From an uncultured Clostridia bacterium (GTDB lineage Bacteria; Bacillota; Clostridia; Christensenellales; Aristaeellaceae), in contig CAKTYE010000007.1 in the NCBI GenBank assembly GCA_934631985.1, forward strand, positions 1-61,353: DNA of 61,353 nt, in the 5' to 3' direction. The notes under the pieces were generated by a model. That model was not told where the DNA came from. It was given only the letters and a program-made list of their open reading frames with translations, and did no database searches. The translations under genes and the position numbers were made by a program. Each line of letters begins with the position of its first letter. Position 1 is the stretch's first letter. Below are positions 33,057 to 41,192 of the stretch, one piece after another.

Positions 33057-34947
33057 ACAAAAGCGTAAGAAAGTCATTATCGGCTGCCTGATCGCCATGG
33101 TCGCGGTCATGCTGCTGAACGCGCTGATCTACAATCAGTTCTTCAACACGCGCAACCAGCAGACCGAAGTGACCTACAATCAGTTTTTGGAGGATCTGAA
33201 CGCCAAGAACGTGGACACGGTGCAGGTAGAATCCGACGTGATCTACTACACCCGCCGCTCCTCCGCAAACACCAATCGCCTGCCTGACTGGATCGCCACC
33301 ACAGGCAGCGGCAATCACGTTTACTACACCGTCGCCATGAACGACGCACAGCTGGTGGATCGTCTCTACGCGGCAGGCGCGACCTTCTCGCAGGTGCGTC
33401 CCAAGGAGACCTCCATTTGGACGCTGCTGCTGGTGAACCTGGTGTTCCCGCTGCTGCTTTTCTGGGGCGTTGCCGCGCTGCTGATGCGGCGCATGCGTAA
33501 AAACGGCATGGGCGGCAACTTCATGTCCTTTGGCAAGAGCAACGCCAAGGTCTACGTCAAGGCAGACGGCGGCGTGAAGTTTGCCGATGTGGCAGGCGAG
33601 GACGAGGCCAAGGAAGCCCTGCAGGAGATCGTAGACTTCCTGCACAACCCCGGCAAATATCAGCAGATCGGCGCAAGCATGCCGAAGGGCGCGCTGCTGG
33701 TCGGCCCTCCCGGCACAGGCAAAACGCTGCTGGCAAAGGCCGTGGCAGGTGAAGCGAATGTGCCGTTCTTCTCCATTTCGGGTTCTGAATTTGTGGAGAT
33801 GTTCGTAGGCATGGGCGCGGCGAAGGTTCGCGATCTGTTCAAGCAGGCCAGCGAAAAAGCGCCCTGCATCGTGTTCATTGATGAAATCGATACCGTTGGC
33901 AAAAAGCGTGACGCGCAGGGCGTGACGGGCAACGATGAACGTGAGCAGACGCTGAACCAGCTGCTGACGGAAATGGACGGCTTCGACGCTTCCAAGGGCG
34001 TTGTCATTCTGGGCGCGTGCAACCGCCCCGACAGTCTGGACCCCGCGCTGCTGCGTCCCGGACGCTTTGACCGCCGCATCCCGGTAGAGCTGCCCGACCT
34101 GACGGGCCGCGAAGCCATTTTGAAGGTGCATGCCAAGAAGGTCAAGCTGGCGGATCATGTGGACTTCCGCGCCATTGCCCGAGCCGCCTCCGGCGCTTCC
34201 GGCGCAGACCTGGCAAACCTCATCAATGAAGCGGCGCTGCGCGCTGTGCGCATGGGCCGTGACCGCGTGACCCAGGAAGACCTGGAAGAAAGCATTGAAA
34301 CGGTCATGGCAGGCTTCAAGCGCAAGAACAAGGTACTGAACGAAAAGGAAAAGGCCGTCGTCAGCTATCACGAGGTCGGTCACGCCATGGTGGCGACCCT
34401 GCAAAAGGCTTCCGCGCCGGTGACAAAGATCACCATCGTTCCCCGCACCTCGGGCGCGCTGGGCTACACCATGCAGGTGGACGAGGACGAGCATGTGCTG
34501 ATGACCAAGGAAGAGCTGGAAAACAAGATCTGCACCCTGACCGCTGGTCGGGCTGCGGAAATGCTGGCCTTCAACTCCGCCACCTCGGGCGCGTCCAACG
34601 ACATTGAGCAGGCCACCAAGCTGGCCCGTGCCATGATCAGCCGCTTCGGCATGAGCGATGACATCGGCATGGTAGCGCTGGAGACCGTTCAGAATGCTTA
34701 CCTGGGCGGTGACACCTCCCTGAGCTGCTCTAACGCCCTGGCGGAGGAGATTGACCGCAAGGTCATCGCGCTGGTAAAGACCCAGTATGAGCGAGCTGTC
34801 GCCCTGCTGACGGAGCATCGCAGCCAGCTGGACTACTTGGCGAAGGAGCTGTATGAAAAGGAAGTGCTGACAGGCGAGGAATTCAACCGCCTGATGCAGC
34901 AGTCCACCCTCTCCCCCGCCCCGGAGACTGCAAGCGAAAATCCCTGA
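33049..34947 (+). CDS. ftsH: Membrane ATP-dependent zinc metalloprotease FtsH
   Basis: 632 residues. Two N-terminal membrane segments (VIIGCLIAMVAVMLLNALIY near 8-27 and SIWTLLLVNLVFPLLLFWGV near 123-142) enclose an outer domain. The AAA module has Walker A GPPGTGKT, Walker B CIVFIDEID and an SRH with NRPDSLDPALLRPGRFDRRI. The zinc site is HEVGH (usual HEAGH). It degrades membrane and misfolded proteins. The start is uncertain: the ATG at 33049 overlaps the MarR gene, a GTG at 33034 is in frame. Placement in a MarR-controlled exporter operon is unusual and may mean a dedicated second copy. Confidence 0.93.
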   Translation: MDEQKRKKVIIGCLIAMVAVMLLNALIYNQFFNTRNQQTEVTYNQFLEDLNAKNVDTVQVESDVIYYTRRSSANTNRLPDWIATTGSGNHVYYTVAMNDAQLVDRLYAAGATFSQVRPKETSIWTLLLVNLVFPLLLFWGVAALLMRRMRKNGMGGNFMSFGKSNAKVYVKADGGVKFADVAGEDEAKEALQEIVDFLHNPGKYQQIGASMPKGALLVGPPGTGKTLLAKAVAGEANVPFFSISGSEFVEMFVGMGAAKVRDLFKQASEKAPCIVFIDEIDTVGKKRDAQGVTGNDEREQTLNQLLTEMDGFDASKGVVILGACNRPDSLDPALLRPGRFDRRIPVELPDLTGREAILKVHAKKVKLADHVDFRAIARAASGASGADLANLINEAALRAVRMGRDRVTQEDLEESIETVMAGFKRKNKVLNEKEKAVVSYHEVGHAMVATLQKASAPVTKITIVPRTSGALGYTMQVDEDEHVLMTKEELENKICTLTAGRAAEMLAFNSATSGASNDIEQATKLARAMISRFGMSDDIGMVALETVQNAYLGGDTSLSCSNALAEEIDRKVIALVKTQYERAVALLTEHRSQLDYLAKELYEKEVLTGEEFNRLMQQSTLSPAPETASENP

Positions 34948-34954
34948 TCGTTTC

Positions 34955-34987
34955 GGAAAGACTGCTCTTTCATTGAGCAGTCTTTCC
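34955..34987 (+). terminator. Hairpin between ftsH and the ABC genes
   Basis: Thirteen-bp stem GGAAAGACTGCTC / GAGCAGTCTTTCC with a 7-nt loop. It lacks a T-tract, so it is more likely a partial terminator or RNA processing/stability element that sets the ratio of FtsH to exporter. Confidence 0.6.
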
Positions 34988-35029
34988 TATCGATAGATGA
35001 GCCATAAGGCTGAAGGAGGAAAAGACGTT

Positions 35030-36784
35030 ATGATCAAACGCCTCGCGGGCAGCATCCGCGAATTCAAATTCACCACCATCATCACGCCGCTGCTGATGGT
35101 GCTGGAAGTCGCCATGGAATGTCTCATTCCTATGATCATGGCGAAGCTGGTGGACTATGGCGTGAACCAGCAGGACATGCAGCAGATCATTTATTGGGGT
35201 CTGCTGCTGGTAGGCGCGGCCTGCCTGAGCCTGTTTTTCGGCGCCATGGCAGGACGCACCGCCGCTGTTTCCTCGGCGGGCTTTGCGCGCAACCTGCGCC
35301 ACGACATGTTCAGCAATATTCAGACCTTTAACTTTAAGAGCATTGATAAGTTCTCCACCGCCAGCCTGGTCACCCGTCTGACCACGGATGTGAGCAACGT
35401 GCAGAACGCCTTTCAGATGATGACGCGCATGGCCTTCCGTGCGCCTGTGATGCTCTTTTTCGCCCTGTTTATGACGTTCTCCATTGAATCGCGGGTAGCC
35501 TGGGTCTTCCTGGCAGTGCTGCCTGTGCTGGCCATCGGCCTCTATCTCATTATCAAGAACGTCCATCCCCTGTTCAACCGCATTTTCCGCACCTATGATA
35601 AGCTGAACGCAGTGGTGCAGGAAAACCTGTATGGCATCCGCGTGGTCAAGAGCTTTGTGCGTGAGGACCACGAGATCAAGAAGTTCGATGACATTTCGGA
35701 CCGTATTTTCAAGGACTTCTCCAAGGCTGAAAAGATCCTGTCCCTGAACTCTCCGCTGATGCAGTTCTGCATGTACGCCTGCATGATCCTTATTTCCTGG
35801 TTGGGCGCGCGGCTGATCGTCACCACGGGCGGCGATCCTGTCACGGGCTTCTCCACGGGTGAGCTGATGAGCATGCTGACCTACGTCATGCAGATTCTGA
35901 TGAGCCTGATGATGCTGTCCATGATTTTCGTGATGCTCACCATGTCCCGTGCCAGCGGTCAGCGTATCGTTGAGGTGCTGGACGAGCGCAGCGACCTGCA
36001 TAACGGCGAGAAGGATATTGAGACCGTAAAGGACGGCAGCATTGACTTCGACCATGTGAGCTTCAGCTATTCCGACTCTAAGGAACATCTGAGCCTGAAG
36101 GACATTGACCTGCATATTCCCTCCGGTGCAACGGTGGGTATTCTGGGCGGCACCGGCAGCGCCAAGTCCACGCTGGTGAATCTGATCCCCCGCCTGTACG
36201 ATGTGACCGAGGGGTCGCTCCGGGTCGGCGGTCAGGATGTGCGGGACTACAACCTGGAGGCGCTGCGCAATCAGGTCTCTGTGGTGCTGCAAAAGAACGT
36301 GCTGTTCTCCGGCACCATCAAGGACAACCTGCGCTGGGGCAACGAAAACGCCACAGATGAAGAGATGGAGCGCGTGTGCAAACTGGCGCAGGCAGACGAA
36401 TTCATCCAGGGCTTCCCGGATAAGTACGACACCTACATCGAGCAGGGCGGCACCAACGTTTCCGGCGGTCAGAAGCAGCGTCTCTGTATCGCCCGCGCGC
36501 TGCTGAAGAAGCCCCGTGTGCTGATTATGGACGACTCCACCAGCGCCGTGGACACCCGCACCGATGCTCTGATCCGCAAGGCCATGCGCGATGAGCTGCC
36601 CGACACCACCAAGCTGATCATTGCCCAGCGCGTTTCCTCTGTACAGGAGGCGGACATGATCATCGTCATGGACAACGGTGCGATCTCCGCCGTCGGCACG
36701 CACGAGGAGCTGCTGCGCACCAGCCCCATTTATCAGGAAGTTTACAGCACCCAGCAGAAGGGAGGACTGCACGATGATGAATAA
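35030..36784 (+). CDS. ABC multidrug-type exporter, half-transporter with degenerate catalytic site
   Basis: 584 residues: six-helix membrane domain, then nucleotide-binding domain. Walker A is GGTGSAKST, with Ala for the usual Gly; signature NVSGGQKQRL; Walker B VLIMDDSTSAVD, with Asp where the catalytic Glu should be; H-loop region is AQRVSSVQ (no His). These changes mark the degenerate half of heterodimeric exporters such as BmrCD and TM287/288. AAGGAGG is 10 nt before the ATG. It overlaps the partner gene by 11 nt. The substrate is unknown, probably a hydrophobic drug or lipid-like compound. Confidence 0.92.
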   Translation: MIKRLAGSIREFKFTTIITPLLMVLEVAMECLIPMIMAKLVDYGVNQQDMQQIIYWGLLLVGAACLSLFFGAMAGRTAAVSSAGFARNLRHDMFSNIQTFNFKSIDKFSTASLVTRLTTDVSNVQNAFQMMTRMAFRAPVMLFFALFMTFSIESRVAWVFLAVLPVLAIGLYLIIKNVHPLFNRIFRTYDKLNAVVQENLYGIRVVKSFVREDHEIKKFDDISDRIFKDFSKAEKILSLNSPLMQFCMYACMILISWLGARLIVTTGGDPVTGFSTGELMSMLTYVMQILMSLMMLSMIFVMLTMSRASGQRIVEVLDERSDLHNGEKDIETVKDGSIDFDHVSFSYSDSKEHLSLKDIDLHIPSGATVGILGGTGSAKSTLVNLIPRLYDVTEGSLRVGGQDVRDYNLEALRNQVSVVLQKNVLFSGTIKDNLRWGNENATDEEMERVCKLAQADEFIQGFPDKYDTYIEQGGTNVSGGQKQRLCIARALLKKPRVLIMDDSTSAVDTRTDALIRKAMRDELPDTTKLIIAQRVSSVQEADMIIVMDNGAISAVGTHEELLRTSPIYQEVYSTQQKGGLHDDE

Positions 36785-38711
36785 GCCTCGCGGCCCCATG
36801 CGCGGTCAGCCCATGGGTGGTCGTCCTTTGAAGAAGATCAATAAAAACACGGTCAAGCGGCTGATGGAATACGTCAGCAAGTACAAGCTGCCGTTTGTCG
36901 CCGTTGCTGTCGCCATTATTGTCAGCTCGGTTGCATCTGTTGTTGCCTCCCGCTTTCTGCAAACGCTGATCGATAGCTACATTGCGCCGCTGCTTCTGGT
37001 GGATAACCCCGATTTCAGTGGACTGGCCCATGTGCTGGTCCAGATGGGCTGCATTTATCTGGCGGGCGTGCTGGCTACGCTTGTGTATACGCGCGTCATG
37101 GCGGTCATTGCGCAGGGAACGCTGAAGGCCATCCGCGATGATATGTTTGCGCACATGCAGACCCTGCCCATCCGCTATTTTGACAGTCATACCCATGGCG
37201 ACATCATGAGCCACTTCACCAACGACACGGACACCCTGCGCCAGATGATCTCCCAGAGCATTCCGCAGGTGTTTTCCTCGGTGATCTCGGTCATTGCAGT
37301 GTTCTGCACCATGCTGTCCATCAGCGTATGGCTGACGCTGGTCGTCATCCTCTGCACCTTCCTGGTGCTGCTCTTTACGGCAAAGCTGGCGGGAAGCTCC
37401 GGCAAATACTTTATTGCGCAGCAGCAGTCCCTGGGCAGCCTGAACGGCTACATTGAGGAAATGATGAACGGTCAGAAGGTCGTGAAGGTCTTCTGCCATG
37501 AAGAAAAGAGCATGAAGGAGTTCGTCCGCCGCAACGACGAGCTGTGTGAAAACGCCACCCGCGCGAACTCCTACGCCAACATTCTCGGCCCCATCAACAA
37601 CAACCTGGGCCACCTGATGTACGCTATTCTGGCAATCGTTGGCGGCGCAATGGCGATCAGCGGTGTGACAAACGTTTCGCTGGCAGGTACGGGCGCGCTG
37701 ACGCTGGGCGGTATCGCGGCCTTCCTGCAACTGAGCCGCAACTTCATCCAGCCCATTTCCCAGGTGAGCCAGCAGCTGAACAGCATCGTCATGGCTATGG
37801 CGGGCGCTGAGCGTATCTTTGAACTGATGGATGAAAAGAGCGAGGAAGACGAGGGCTATGTGACCCTGGTCAACGTTTGCAAGGATGCGCAGGGCAACAT
37901 GACGGAGACCGCCGAAAAGACGGGCCATTGGGCATGGCGGCATCCCCATCAGGATGGCAGCGTGACCCTGACCGAATTGCAGGGCGACGTTCGTCTGGCG
38001 AATGTGGACTTCTCCTACGTGCCGGGCAAGGAAGTGCTGCACGATGTGACCGTTTGGGCAGAGCCGGGTCAGAAGGTTGCCTTTGTAGGCGCGACGGGCG
38101 CAGGCAAAACGACCATCACCAACCTGATCAACCGCTTCTACGACATTGCGGACGGCAAGATCCGCTACGACGGCATCAACATCAACAAGATTCAAAAGCC
38201 GTCCCTGCGCCGCAGTCTGGGCGTGGTGCTTCAGGATGTGAACCTGTTCACCGGCACGGTGATGGAAAACATCCGCTATGGTCGGCTGGACGCTACGGAC
38301 GAGGAGTGCATTGCCGCCGCGAAGCTGGTGCATGCCGATGGCTTTATCGAGATGCTGCCTGACGGCTACAACACAGTGCTGGAGGGTGACGGCAGCGGTC
38401 TGAGTCAAGGCCAACGTCAGCTGATCTCCATCGCCCGTGCTGCTGTGGCAGACCCGCCCGTCATGATCCTGGATGAGGCGACCTCCTCCATTGACACGCG
38501 CACGGAGCTGCTGGTGCAGAAGGGCATGGACAACCTGATGAAGGGCCGCACGGTCTTTGTCATTGCCCACCGACTGTCCACGGTACAGAACTCCGATGTG
38601 ATTATGGTGCTGGATCACGGTCGCATTATTGAACGCGGCAATCATGAGGAGCTGATTGCCAAGAAGGGAACGTATTATCGGCTTTATACGGGTGCGTTTG
38701 AATTGGAGTAA
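36774..38711 (+). CDS. ABC multidrug-type exporter, catalytically complete half
   Basis: 645 residues. Basic, Met/Gly-rich N-terminus (MNKPRGPMRGQPMGGRPLKK), six-helix membrane domain, and nucleotide-binding domain with canonical motifs: Walker A GATGAGKTT, signature GLSQGQRQL, Walker B VMILDEATSSID, H-loop IAHRLSTVQ. About 35 residues near 360-400 between the domains are extra (including ETAEKTGHWAWRHPHQDG). It pairs with the preceding degenerate half. GGAGG is 8 nt upstream. A strong terminator follows 16 nt after the stop and ends the operon. Confidence 0.92.
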   Translation: MMNKPRGPMRGQPMGGRPLKKINKNTVKRLMEYVSKYKLPFVAVAVAIIVSSVASVVASRFLQTLIDSYIAPLLLVDNPDFSGLAHVLVQMGCIYLAGVLATLVYTRVMAVIAQGTLKAIRDDMFAHMQTLPIRYFDSHTHGDIMSHFTNDTDTLRQMISQSIPQVFSSVISVIAVFCTMLSISVWLTLVVILCTFLVLLFTAKLAGSSGKYFIAQQQSLGSLNGYIEEMMNGQKVVKVFCHEEKSMKEFVRRNDELCENATRANSYANILGPINNNLGHLMYAILAIVGGAMAISGVTNVSLAGTGALTLGGIAAFLQLSRNFIQPISQVSQQLNSIVMAMAGAERIFELMDEKSEEDEGYVTLVNVCKDAQGNMTETAEKTGHWAWRHPHQDGSVTLTELQGDVRLANVDFSYVPGKEVLHDVTVWAEPGQKVAFVGATGAGKTTITNLINRFYDIADGKIRYDGININKIQKPSLRRSLGVVLQDVNLFTGTVMENIRYGRLDATDEECIAAAKLVHADGFIEMLPDGYNTVLEGDGSGLSQGQRQLISIARAAVADPPVMILDEATSSIDTRTELLVQKGMDNLMKGRTVFVIAHRLSTVQNSDVIMVLDHGRIIERGNHEELIAKKGTYYRLYTGAFELE

Positions 38712-38726
38712 GCAAGGAAAAGAGAA

Positions 38727-38762
38727 GGGAAGACCGCAGCGTGTGGTCTTCCCTCCTTTTTT
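38727..38762 (+). terminator. Terminator of the marR-ftsH-ABC operon
   Basis: Nine-bp stem GGGAAGACC / GGTCTTCCC with a 9-nt loop, then TCCTTTTTT. Confidence 0.9.
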
Positions 38763-38825
38763 GTGGTGCTTTCTTATATGCTTGGCGGCACACAACCGCG
38801 CTGGAGTTCCAGCTAGAGAGTATTT

Positions 38826-38927
38826 CGTCCGTCTGCGGACGGACGTCCCACTTTGCACGCGGGCAAAGTGGGCAAAGCCGCCCGGGGGGCCAGCCAAATT
38901 TTCCATGCAGCTAAGGCTGGCCCCCGG
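38826..38927. repeat. Three consecutive hairpins in a gene-free block
   Basis: The 441 nt between the exporter and the GH20 gene hold no convincing gene. Three stems follow each other: CGTCCGTC/GACGGACG with a 4-nt loop (38826-38845); CCCACTTTGC/GCAAAGTGGG with a 6-nt loop (38847-38872); a 13-bp stem with one bulge, CCGGGGG(G)CCAGCC/GGCTGGCCCCCGG (38882-38927). The block is very G+C-rich. It could be an interspersed palindromic element or a structured RNA; no T-tract follows it, so it is not a plain terminator. Confidence 0.6.
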
Positions 38928-39152
38928 ACCCCATAAGCGCTCCCAGCCATCGTTCGGATCGGAGCCTTCCCAGGGGGACACAACCGGGTTCTCCTTTGGT
39001 TCCGCTCCATGGCATTCCGGAGGCTGACCGTATACAGCCGCCGAAACGCCTTGTCGCTGAGATTTGACGTAAGCAGCTTCGGTGTATGAATGCAAAATCT
39101 AATGGTAAGACCACGCAAGACTGCCGCTTTAGCTCTTTTTTGTCATCGTGCC

Positions 39153-40949
39153 TTAGCGATACTGCGGAAGGGTCAGGGCATCAAACATTTGGCATCCTCT
39201 CCGTTTTGCACACAGGGGCGTTTCTTCCAGCTCCTCTACCTGTGCAATCTCGCCCTTGCCCCAGCGGACAAGCACCCGTTGTGCATCGTCCAGCCGTGCC
39301 ATGACCGCGCCAAGCCGCGCGCAGATCGTCTCCCAGCCGTTGCGCTTGCGACCGTCCTCCCATTGGTCGCGCCATACGTTGGTCATGTGCTGATACAGGT
39401 CACGCAAAGCAGGCAGCTTTTCCTCTGCCATGGTCAGCACTGCCGCACGGTCTCCGCGCACATAGGCAGGACGAAGTGTCTGCACCCAGTCCAGCTTTTC
39501 CAGCGCAATGCGCATGGCAAGCCACGCATACTCACAGCGCGGATCGTCCAAATGCTTTTCCAGCATTTCCAAGCCTTTGACCAGGCCCTGGCGGTAGCCT
39601 GTCAGCTTCCACAGGCCTTCTGTCAGTGGATACAGCAGGTCGCAATAGAAGAAGCCCTTGCCGGGGCGCTGATCTGATGCATCCACATAGAATGCGCCCA
39701 TGGCTTCATAGCACTCCCGCGGCAGGCCCGTCAGCTCCTCGCCCAGCAGCGCGACGGCTTCCGGCGTGCAGGCTTCTCCCTGCCACACATGCTCGGAGAA
39801 GATGGGCAGCTGGCTCAACGCCAGGCGCTGGTCTGTTTCGCTGCCGTCATCGCCCCACATGGTTGCCAGCACCGTCTGAACGCCGGTTTTCAGGCAGGCA
39901 CGGAGCGCAGGATAGCTGGTCGCATCCGTTCGGCGCACATGGGGCAGCAGGCCCGACCATGTCCAGATGCCGCCGGCAAAGACAACCTCCTTGCCCATGC
40001 GCTGATGGCCCTCCAGCATGCCTGTGTAAAAGGCTTCATCCATATGGTAGTAGTCCCAGTAGCACAGCGCCACATCGGGAATTTGCGCTACCGTCTCGGC
40101 AGGCACAACAGCTTCAGTATCATAATAATCGTTGTGCTTGGAGCCAAGGCGATAGAACATATCGCTCCACATAATGGGCTTGAAGCCCAATTCCTTGCAA
40201 ATATCCACTACGCGGTTCAGGTGGCGCGTCAGCAGCTCAAAGCGGTTGGTCGGGCCATGCAGCTGATAATACCGCCCCAGACCTACACCGTGGGCCTCAT
40301 CCATACCGATATGAATGTGGTCGGAACGGAAGCAGCGCCGCAGTGCTGTCAGCGCTTCGCGAATCCACGCATAGGTTTTCGGCTCATCGATCAGCAGGCA
40401 AATATCGTTGTCCTTGATCTCGCCATTGACCTCCCACTGCAGGAACTGCTCCAGGTGCGCCAGCGTCTGCACACAGGGAACCAGCTCCACCCCGGAGGAT
40501 GCAGCATAGTCATCCAACTCGCGAAGCTCCGCTTCCGTATAGCGGCCCCGCAGGTAGCCCAGATAGGGGGCCTCCGGGACGGTATAGGTGTCCTCGGTGT
40601 AAAGCATCATCAGGTTCAGGCCCAGGGCGGCATGGGCATCGATCATGCCTTTCACAGCTGCCACGGTCATCACGCCGCCACGGGACATATCCAGCATAGC
40701 GCCGCAGGAAGCAATGTGCCGCGTCTGATCCAGCGCAGGGACAGGCTTACCCTCCCGCAGCGCACAGGCTGCCAGGAAACAGCCGCGCGCTATGCCGGAC
40801 AGATCAGGCGCTTCCACCGTCAGGGTGTCGCCCGTAAGCTGTAAATGAAGTACGTTTCCTTCGGTAAAATGCACCTGCCCCTGCCAATCACAGTGGGTCA
40901 GGCGGAACATGCGCTCCTTCAGCGCCGTGCAGTTTTTCCTTCCATCCAT
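39153..40949 (-). CDS. Glycoside hydrolase family 20 (beta-N-acetylhexosaminidase-like)
   Basis: 598 residues. The TIM-barrel core shows RHIASCGAMLDMSRGGVMTV, LGLNLMMLYTEDTYTVPEAP and the catalytic Asp-Glu pair D217-E218 in HIHIGMDEAHGVG, which is the GH20 signature. The substrate-assisted mechanism removes terminal GlcNAc or GalNAc. No signal peptide or membrane segment, so it acts in the cytoplasm on imported oligosaccharides. AAGGAGG is 11 nt before the ATG. It is a single-gene unit with a consensus-like promoter. A related activity on beta-galacto substrates cannot be excluded. Confidence 0.9.
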   Translation of the reverse strand: MDGRKNCTALKERMFRLTHCDWQGQVHFTEGNVLHLQLTGDTLTVEAPDLSGIARGCFLAACALREGKPVPALDQTRHIASCGAMLDMSRGGVMTVAAVKGMIDAHAALGLNLMMLYTEDTYTVPEAPYLGYLRGRYTEAELRELDDYAASSGVELVPCVQTLAHLEQFLQWEVNGEIKDNDICLLIDEPKTYAWIREALTALRRCFRSDHIHIGMDEAHGVGLGRYYQLHGPTNRFELLTRHLNRVVDICKELGFKPIMWSDMFYRLGSKHNDYYDTEAVVPAETVAQIPDVALCYWDYYHMDEAFYTGMLEGHQRMGKEVVFAGGIWTWSGLLPHVRRTDATSYPALRACLKTGVQTVLATMWGDDGSETDQRLALSQLPIFSEHVWQGEACTPEAVALLGEELTGLPRECYEAMGAFYVDASDQRPGKGFFYCDLLYPLTEGLWKLTGYRQGLVKGLEMLEKHLDDPRCEYAWLAMRIALEKLDWVQTLRPAYVRGDRAAVLTMAEEKLPALRDLYQHMTNVWRDQWEDGRKRNGWETICARLGAVMARLDDAQRVLVRWGKGEIAQVEELEETPLCAKRRGCQMFDALTLPQYR

Positions 40950-41034
40950 GTTCGTTGGGTCCTCCTTTTTCCTGATTCATATTCATTTCATCACAAAAAA
41001 TCTCTGCTTTTCGTTCTCTGTCCATGTCACTTAG

Positions 41035-41063
41035 ACTATATAGCATTCTGCACCCGCTGTCAA
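41035..41063 (-). promoter_or_regulatory. Promoter of the GH20 gene
   Basis: Minus strand TTGACA, 17 nt, TATAGT, giving a leader of about 80 nt. Confidence 0.75.
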
Positions 41064-41131
41064 TCGGTAAAAACGACTAACTGGTAATCTTTCCCCCACG
41101 TCTTTTTCCGGCACAAGCTTTGCGCTGCGAT

Positions 41132-41160
41132 TTGAAAAACCAGGCGAAACGTGTTACAAT
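41132..41160 (+). promoter_or_regulatory. Promoter of the capD-fbp unit
   Basis: TTGAAA, 17 nt, TACAAT, 33 nt before the start. Confidence 0.65.
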
Positions 41161-41192
41161 TGGCTGGATCAATGACCCGGAGGAAACGCCTG

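Noticed and set aside
32842..34818. 658-codon frame opposite ftsH
   Set aside because: Shadow of ftsH; composition is His/Gln/Ala-rich without domains.
34970..39095. Long minus-strand frames opposite ftsH and the ABC genes, running into the hairpin block
   Set aside because: Antisense to well-defined transporters; the tail through 38.8-39.1 kb has no ribosome binding site.
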